Position numbers and translations under genes: made by a program
Shown: one piece after another, positions 6,408-9,788 of the stretch
Numbering within the stretch: position 1 is the stretch's first letter
Layout: every line of letters starts with the position of its first letter
Source of the DNA: Lachnospiraceae bacterium
GTDB taxonomy: Bacteria > Bacillota_A > Clostridia > Lachnospirales > Lachnospiraceae
Direction: 5' to 3'
NCBI GenBank assembly: GCA_017437705.1
Contig: JAFRYJ010000056.1
Coordinates: forward strand, 1-9,788
DNA: 9,788 bases
Notes under the pieces: generated by a model
What the model saw: only the letters and a program-made list of their open reading frames with translations
Databases searched by the model: none
Told to the model about the DNA's origin: nothing

Positions 6408-7565
6408 ATGGCACTATTTGACGATCTTAACAATGTAATGCCTGTTGGGGAATTGGGCATTATCTCAGAAGGTTGTCCCGAGCTGTGCGATCAGGTCAAC
6501 TACTACATATCCGCATGGCGCAAAGAAAGAGAAACAGAACACATCAACAGTCTTCACTTTGTAAATTACCAGAAGGACAACTACATCGTTCCTTCAAGGT
6601 GCAGCCGTTTCGGCAGCGGCGAGGGCAAGGGATGCATCGACGAGACGGTAAGAGGCAAGGACCTCTACATCATCTGCGACGTTATGAACCATTCCATGAC
6701 CTACAAAATGTTCGGAACGGAAAACCGCATGTCTCCGGACGATCATTTTGCCAACCTTAAAAGGCTCATCGCAGCCGTAGGCGGAAAGGCAAAAAGAATA
6801 AATGTTATAATGCCTTTTCTTTACGAGAGCCGCCAGCACAAAAGGACCAACAGGGAATCCCTGGACTGTGCACTGGCCCTTCAGGAGCTGGCCCAGATGG
6901 GCGTAGACTACATACTTACATTTGATGCACACGACCCCAGAATGCAGGCCGCCATCCCCATTAAAGGCTTTGACAACATCCTTCCGATCTACCAGTTTAT
7001 AAAAGCCATGGTGAGAAATATTAAGGACATTACCTTCGACAAGGACCATCTGATGGTCATCTCGCCGGATGAAGGTGCCATGTGGCGTGCCGTATATTAT
7101 GCCAACATGCTTGAACTTGACGTGGGCATGTTCTACAAGCGCCGCGACTATACGCAGATCGTCAACGGCCGCAATCCCATCATCGCCCACGAATTCCTGG
7201 GCGACTCCATTGACGGCAAGGACGTTATAATCGTAGACGATATGATCTCTTCAGGCGACAGCCTCCTTGACGTGGCCCGTCAGCTTAAGGACAGGAATGC
7301 CCGCAAGGTCATCGCAGCCGTAACCTTCGGACTGTTCACCGGAGGGCTCGATGCCTTCGACCAGGCTTATAAGGATGGCCTTATAGACTACGTGCTCACA
7401 ACGAACCTTATCTACCAGATGCCCGAGCTCTTTACAAAGCCTTATTACATCAATGTTGATATGAGCAAGTATATCGCCATCCTCATCGAGTCTCTAAACC
7501 ACGACCGGTCCATATCTTCCTACCTGGATCCCAACATGAAGATCAAGGCGCTGCTGGGGAGGTAA
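6408..7565 (+). CDS. prs: Ribose-phosphate pyrophosphokinase (PRPP synthetase), long clostridial type
   Basis: Prs transfers pyrophosphate from ATP to ribose 5-phosphate, making PRPP for nucleotides, histidine and tryptophan. The product is 385 residues against about 315 for the classical enzyme; the extra length is mainly at the N terminus. Recognisable elements are RFGSGE (67-72, the ATP-loop equivalent of RFSDGE), ETVRGKDLYII (79-89), the flexible loop SRQHKRTNRES (141-151), DAHDPRMQ with His175 at the catalytic position (173-180), and SPDEGAMWRA (219-228). The phosphoribosyl loop is VDDMISSGDSL (276-286), where classical bacterial enzymes have DDIIDTAGT. The C terminus has VLTTNLI and SKYIA. 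The same long form is, from memory, typical of Lachnospiraceae. GGAGG lies 7 nt before the ATG. It follows dnaI by 31 bp and is probably in the same transcript, although a lone TATAAT at 6382-6387 leaves room for an internal promoter. Confidence 0.9.
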   Translation: MALFDDLNNVMPVGELGIISEGCPELCDQVNYYISAWRKERETEHINSLHFVNYQKDNYIVPSRCSRFGSGEGKGCIDETVRGKDLYIICDVMNHSMTYKMFGTENRMSPDDHFANLKRLIAAVGGKAKRINVIMPFLYESRQHKRTNRESLDCALALQELAQMGVDYILTFDAHDPRMQAAIPIKGFDNILPIYQFIKAMVRNIKDITFDKDHLMVISPDEGAMWRAVYYANMLELDVGMFYKRRDYTQIVNGRNPIIAHEFLGDSIDGKDVIIVDDMISSGDSLLDVARQLKDRNARKVIAAVTFGLFTGGLDAFDQAYKDGLIDYVLTTNLIYQMPELFTKPYYINVDMSKYIAILIESLNHDRSISSYLDPNMKIKALLGR

Positions 7566-7615
7566 GAAGGACAAATAGATTCAAAACCACAGGATCATAT
7601 AACCCGATAGCATTA

Positions 7616-7659
7616 AAAGGCCGTTTCCATCGCATCGATAAATGCGTGGAACGGCCTTT
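7616..7659. terminator. Bidirectional terminator between prs and the IclR gene
   Basis: AAAGGCCGTTTCCA pairs with TGGAACGGCCTTT with one bulged T, and CGCAT/ATGCG extends the stem inside, closing a loop of about 6 nt. T-rich sequence flanks both sides (TTTAATAAT on +, TTTTAATG on -). It sits between convergent genes and would end both transcripts. Confidence 0.8.
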
Positions 7660-7683
7660 AATAATGAATTATTGAATTGGTGC

Positions 7684-8475
7684 TTATTTACTCTCAGGCA
7701 TTGTACCGCCCAGGAGCTCAGTTATCTTTAATGCCGTTTCTTTAAGTGCAGAAATATATTTCTCCTTATTCTCTCTCATTCGCTGCGTCGTTCCCGATGC
7801 ACTGATGGCACAGCTGATACGCTGATCGGCATTGTAAACCGGAACTGCAAAGCAGGTAAGTCCTACTTCAGACTCTTCATCATCCACACCGTAACCGTAG
7901 ATCCTTATGGCATTAAGCTCCTTCATAAGCTCACTGTGGCTCGTGATCGTAGTATTTGTAAGCTTTTTAAACTTTATACTCTCTAGTTCTTTTTCCCTGC
8001 TTGTGCCTATAAGCCCCGAAAGAAGTACTTTTCCTGATGCATAACTGTAAGCAGGCTGTTCGAATCCGATCTTCGACTGCATCCTCAGATTCCTGTCCGG
8101 GCTTATCTTTTCTATAAACATCATATTAAGGTTTGACAGGAGCACCGACATATGGATCGTTTCGTTTATCATATCACGGAGCTTCAAAAGTTCGGGCCTT
8201 GCAAGAGCATAATTATCCTGCCGCGAAGTAACGATCTCGCCGAGATAAGCAAGTTTTTTCCCCAGCATATATTTAGCATCGCTGTTCTTGATAACATAAC
8301 CTCTTGACTCCAGCGTACTCAGAAGTCTGAATGCGGTGGCTTTGCTTATACCGAGCATTTTGCTGATCTCCGCAGGGCCCAGCTGCTCATGTTCGCTTAA
8401 CAGATCCAGTACCTCAAGTGCATTACTCACAGAACCGAGCATATATTTCTCATTGTTTCCGCTGCCGACGCTCAT
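7684..8475 (-). CDS. IclR-family transcriptional regulator
   Basis: IclR proteins are dimeric DNA-binding regulators of small-molecule catabolism that bind a ligand in the C-terminal domain. The 263-residue product has the normal length and layout. An N-terminal winged helix-turn-helix spans about 12-75 (ALEVLDLLSEHEQLGPAEIS then SKATAFRLLSTLESRGYV). The effector domain includes ETIHMSVL (105-112), AYSYASGKVLLSGL (142-155) and the family signature GYGVDDEESEVGLTCFAVPV (194-213). AAGGGG lies 7 nt before the ATG. It is downstream of buk-ptb in the same direction with a 77-bp gap holding a likely promoter and no terminator, so it may be made from both its own promoter and read-through. The target is unknown; control of buk-ptb is the natural guess from position only. 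Confidence 0.93.
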   Translation of the reverse strand: MSVGSGNNEKYMLGSVSNALEVLDLLSEHEQLGPAEISKMLGISKATAFRLLSTLESRGYVIKNSDAKYMLGKKLAYLGEIVTSRQDNYALARPELLKLRDMINETIHMSVLLSNLNMMFIEKISPDRNLRMQSKIGFEQPAYSYASGKVLLSGLIGTSREKELESIKFKKLTNTTITSHSELMKELNAIRIYGYGVDDEESEVGLTCFAVPVYNADQRISCAISASGTTQRMRENKEKYISALKETALKITELLGGTMPESK

Positions 8476-8504
8476 AGCTTTCCCCTTAGTATTTTTCTGA
8501 AAGG

Positions 8505-8534
8505 ATTATATCACAATTTATATTACACCGTCAC
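8505..8534 (-). promoter_or_regulatory. Candidate promoter of the IclR regulator
   Basis: On the minus strand GTGACG (8534-8529) and a perfect TATAAT (8510-8505) are 18 bp apart, about 30 bp before the ATG. The spacer is AT rich, with a second TATAA-like element. No clear palindromic operator was found. Confidence 0.55.
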
Positions 8535-8552
8535 AGCAGAACCGTACATAGA

Positions 8553-9455
8553 TCATTTACCAGCAAGATATACCGCAAGCGCGATGGAAAGTACTTTGTT
8601 TGTGATGGAATCAGTCCTTGAAGTCATTACTACCGGTCGTGTAGGTCCTATAATGGCAGACGCCATATCCTTTCCGGCATAATAAGTTATTGACTTTATC
8701 AGGGGATTACCTACATAAACACTGGGTACGAGCAGGATGTCTGCATTTCCTGCCACAGGGCTGTCGATCTTCTTATGCTCAGCAGCTTCTTTGGAAATGG
8801 CATTATCCAGACCGAAAGGCCCGTCGATTATACAACCTGTTATCTGTCCTCTGTCATTCATCTTGCTGAGTATGGCAGCGTCCATCGTATCCGGCATCTT
8901 CGGATTTACTACTTCTACTGCCCCCACACAAGCGACTGTAGGGCATTCATTACCCAGGGCATGTGCCAGTTTAACGGCGTTTTTTATGATCTCGACCTTT
9001 GTCATAAGATCCGGTTCAAGTGATATGACTCCATCCGTGATATACTGGATACCGCTTTTATCTATCTTATCTATAAGCGAAACCTGGCTGATATGCCCGC
9101 CGGTACTGAGTCCCTTTTCCTTATTAAGGATCCCGCGCATAAATGTAGCTGTATGCAGCATTCCTTTCATGGCGACATCAGCCCCGCCTGCCTTTATAAG
9201 CTCAACGACCTTTTCTACGGCTTTTTTGTCATCCGGCTCATCAATTATCTCGCTGCTTCCAAGATCCAGCATGCTTTCTTCCGCGATGGAAAGGATCTTC
9301 TCCTCATCTCCCACAAAGATGAATTCACCTATGTTTTCTTCCCGCACCCTGCATGCCACTTCGAGGATCTCCAAATCGGCAGCCGCAGCAACCGCGATCT
9401 TTCGCCCGGGGCAGTTTTTTGCTGCTTCAATAATACCTTTCAAATCTTTGATCAT
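8553..9455 (-). CDS. ptb: Phosphate butyryltransferase
   Basis: Ptb converts butyryl-CoA (or a related acyl-CoA) and phosphate to the acyl phosphate, which butyrate kinase then uses to make ATP. The 300-residue product has the usual length and follows the PTA/PTB family throughout: MKGMLHTATFMRGILNKEKG (96-115), ITDGVISLEPDL (139-150), VEVVNPKMPDTMDAAILSKM (180-199), DRGQITGCIIDGPFGLD (201-217), AGNADILLVPSVYVGNPL (235-252) and VVMTSRTDS (275-283). The middle and C-terminal motifs are very close to the clostridial Ptb I remember, which favours Ptb over phosphate acetyltransferase. Chain-length or branched-chain preference cannot be read here. The ATG overlaps the buk stop codon (ATGA), with GAGGT as ribosome binding site inside the end of buk, so the two are translationally coupled. 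No terminator follows before the IclR gene. Confidence 0.93.
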   Translation of the reverse strand: MIKDLKGIIEAAKNCPGRKIAVAAAADLEILEVACRVREENIGEFIFVGDEEKILSIAEESMLDLGSSEIIDEPDDKKAVEKVVELIKAGGADVAMKGMLHTATFMRGILNKEKGLSTGGHISQVSLIDKIDKSGIQYITDGVISLEPDLMTKVEIIKNAVKLAHALGNECPTVACVGAVEVVNPKMPDTMDAAILSKMNDRGQITGCIIDGPFGLDNAISKEAAEHKKIDSPVAGNADILLVPSVYVGNPLIKSITYYAGKDMASAIIGPTRPVVMTSRTDSITNKVLSIALAVYLAGK

Positions 9456-9788
9456 AGCTTTACCTCATCATAATCCCTGGCTTTCTCTTCCCCTTTAAGA
9501 TATCGAAGAGAGCTTTCTGCCAACGCAAGCATCTCGTTTTCACCCGGAATGATGTATACAGGTGCAATAAATGATACCATTTCCTTTATCTCGTCCGTAA
9601 GGTACTTTGAATATGCAAGGCCTCCGGTTATAGCGACGGCATCAACATCGCCCTTAAGGACTGCCGCCATGGCGCCTATCTCTTTTGCGGTCTGATAGGC
9701 CATTGCCTTAAATACCGACCTTGCGTATTCATTCCCCTCTTCGATCATCCTTTCGGCTTCAGAGCCGTTGTTCGTTCCAAGATATGAG
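9452..9788 (-). CDS. buk: Butyrate kinase, C-terminal part (partial)
   Basis: Butyrate kinase is a cytoplasmic enzyme of the acetate-kinase/ASKHA fold that makes butyrate and ATP from butyryl phosphate and ADP. Only the last 111 residues of about 355 are in the window; the frame is open to the right edge, so the apparent ATG at 9748 is internal. Family features are YLGTN near the edge, MIEEGNEYARSVFKAMAYQ (a conserved helical segment), AITGGLAYSKYLTDEI (the nucleotide-binding GG motif) and PVYIIPGENEMLALAE. The gene ends in a 4-bp overlap with ptb. In the best-known clostridial operons ptb comes first, so this order is reversed. A branched-chain fatty-acid kinase of the same family cannot be excluded. 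Confidence 0.92.
   Translation of the reverse strand, partial: SYLGTNNGSEAERMIEEGNEYARSVFKAMAYQTAKEIGAMAAVLKGDVDAVAITGGLAYSKYLTDEIKEMVSFIAPVYIIPGENEMLALAESSLRYLKGEEKARDYDEVKL

Noticed and set aside
8737..9498. 253-codon + strand frame with hydrophobic, serine-rich product opposite ptb
   Set aside because: The apparent membrane-like composition is the complement of ptb codons; ptb is certain.

Overview
The window reads as a low-to-mid G+C Firmicute of the class Clostridia, most likely a Lachnospiraceae relative. The reasons are a spoVG gene, a ~385-residue PRPP synthetase of the type seen in that family, a DnaD primosome protein with two C-terminal domain copies paired with a DnaI/DnaC-type helicase loader, a buk-ptb butyrate module, strong AAGGAG-type ribosome binding sites and SigA-like promoters. 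The species cannot be named from this sequence. No rRNA, tRNA, CRISPR array, insertion sequence or phage gene was seen.

Layout. Minus strand, 1-2397: the N-terminal third of mfd (runs off the left edge), pth and spoVG, transcribed right to left, with a hairpin terminator after spoVG and an apparent separate promoter for pth-mfd. A divergent intergenic region (2398-2701) carries back-to-back promoters for spoVG and murC around a G+C-rich core of unknown role. Plus strand, 2702-7565: murC, a 308-bp gap with a terminator and DnaA-box-like sequences, then the dnaD-dnaI replication pair and prs. A bidirectional hairpin terminator at 7616-7659 closes this block. Minus strand, 7684-9788: butyrate kinase (C-terminal part, runs off the right edge), phosphate butyryltransferase overlapping it by 4 bp, and an IclR-family regulator downstream.

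How the genes fit together. The first 7.6 kb is housekeeping: transcription-coupled repair (Mfd), rescue of peptidyl-tRNAs (Pth), a sporulation/RNA-binding regulator (SpoVG), the first amino-acid addition to the peptidoglycan precursor (MurC), loading of the replicative helicase (DnaD, DnaI) and PRPP supply (Prs). It resembles the spoVG-glmU-prs-pth-mfd neighbourhood of many Firmicutes but is rearranged: glmU is absent and prs lies on the other strand. The last 2.1 kb is a fermentation module: Ptb and Buk convert an acyl-CoA to the free acid with ATP formation, next to a probable transcriptional regulator. Its base composition is visibly lower in G+C than most of the housekeeping block.

I found no clearly new biological system. 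The best leads are a hairpin between the ribosome binding site and start codon of mfd, DnaA-box-like sites ahead of dnaD-dnaI, a perfect 12-bp inverted repeat at the predicted transcription start of pth, and an imperfectly duplicated G+C-rich segment between spoVG and murC.
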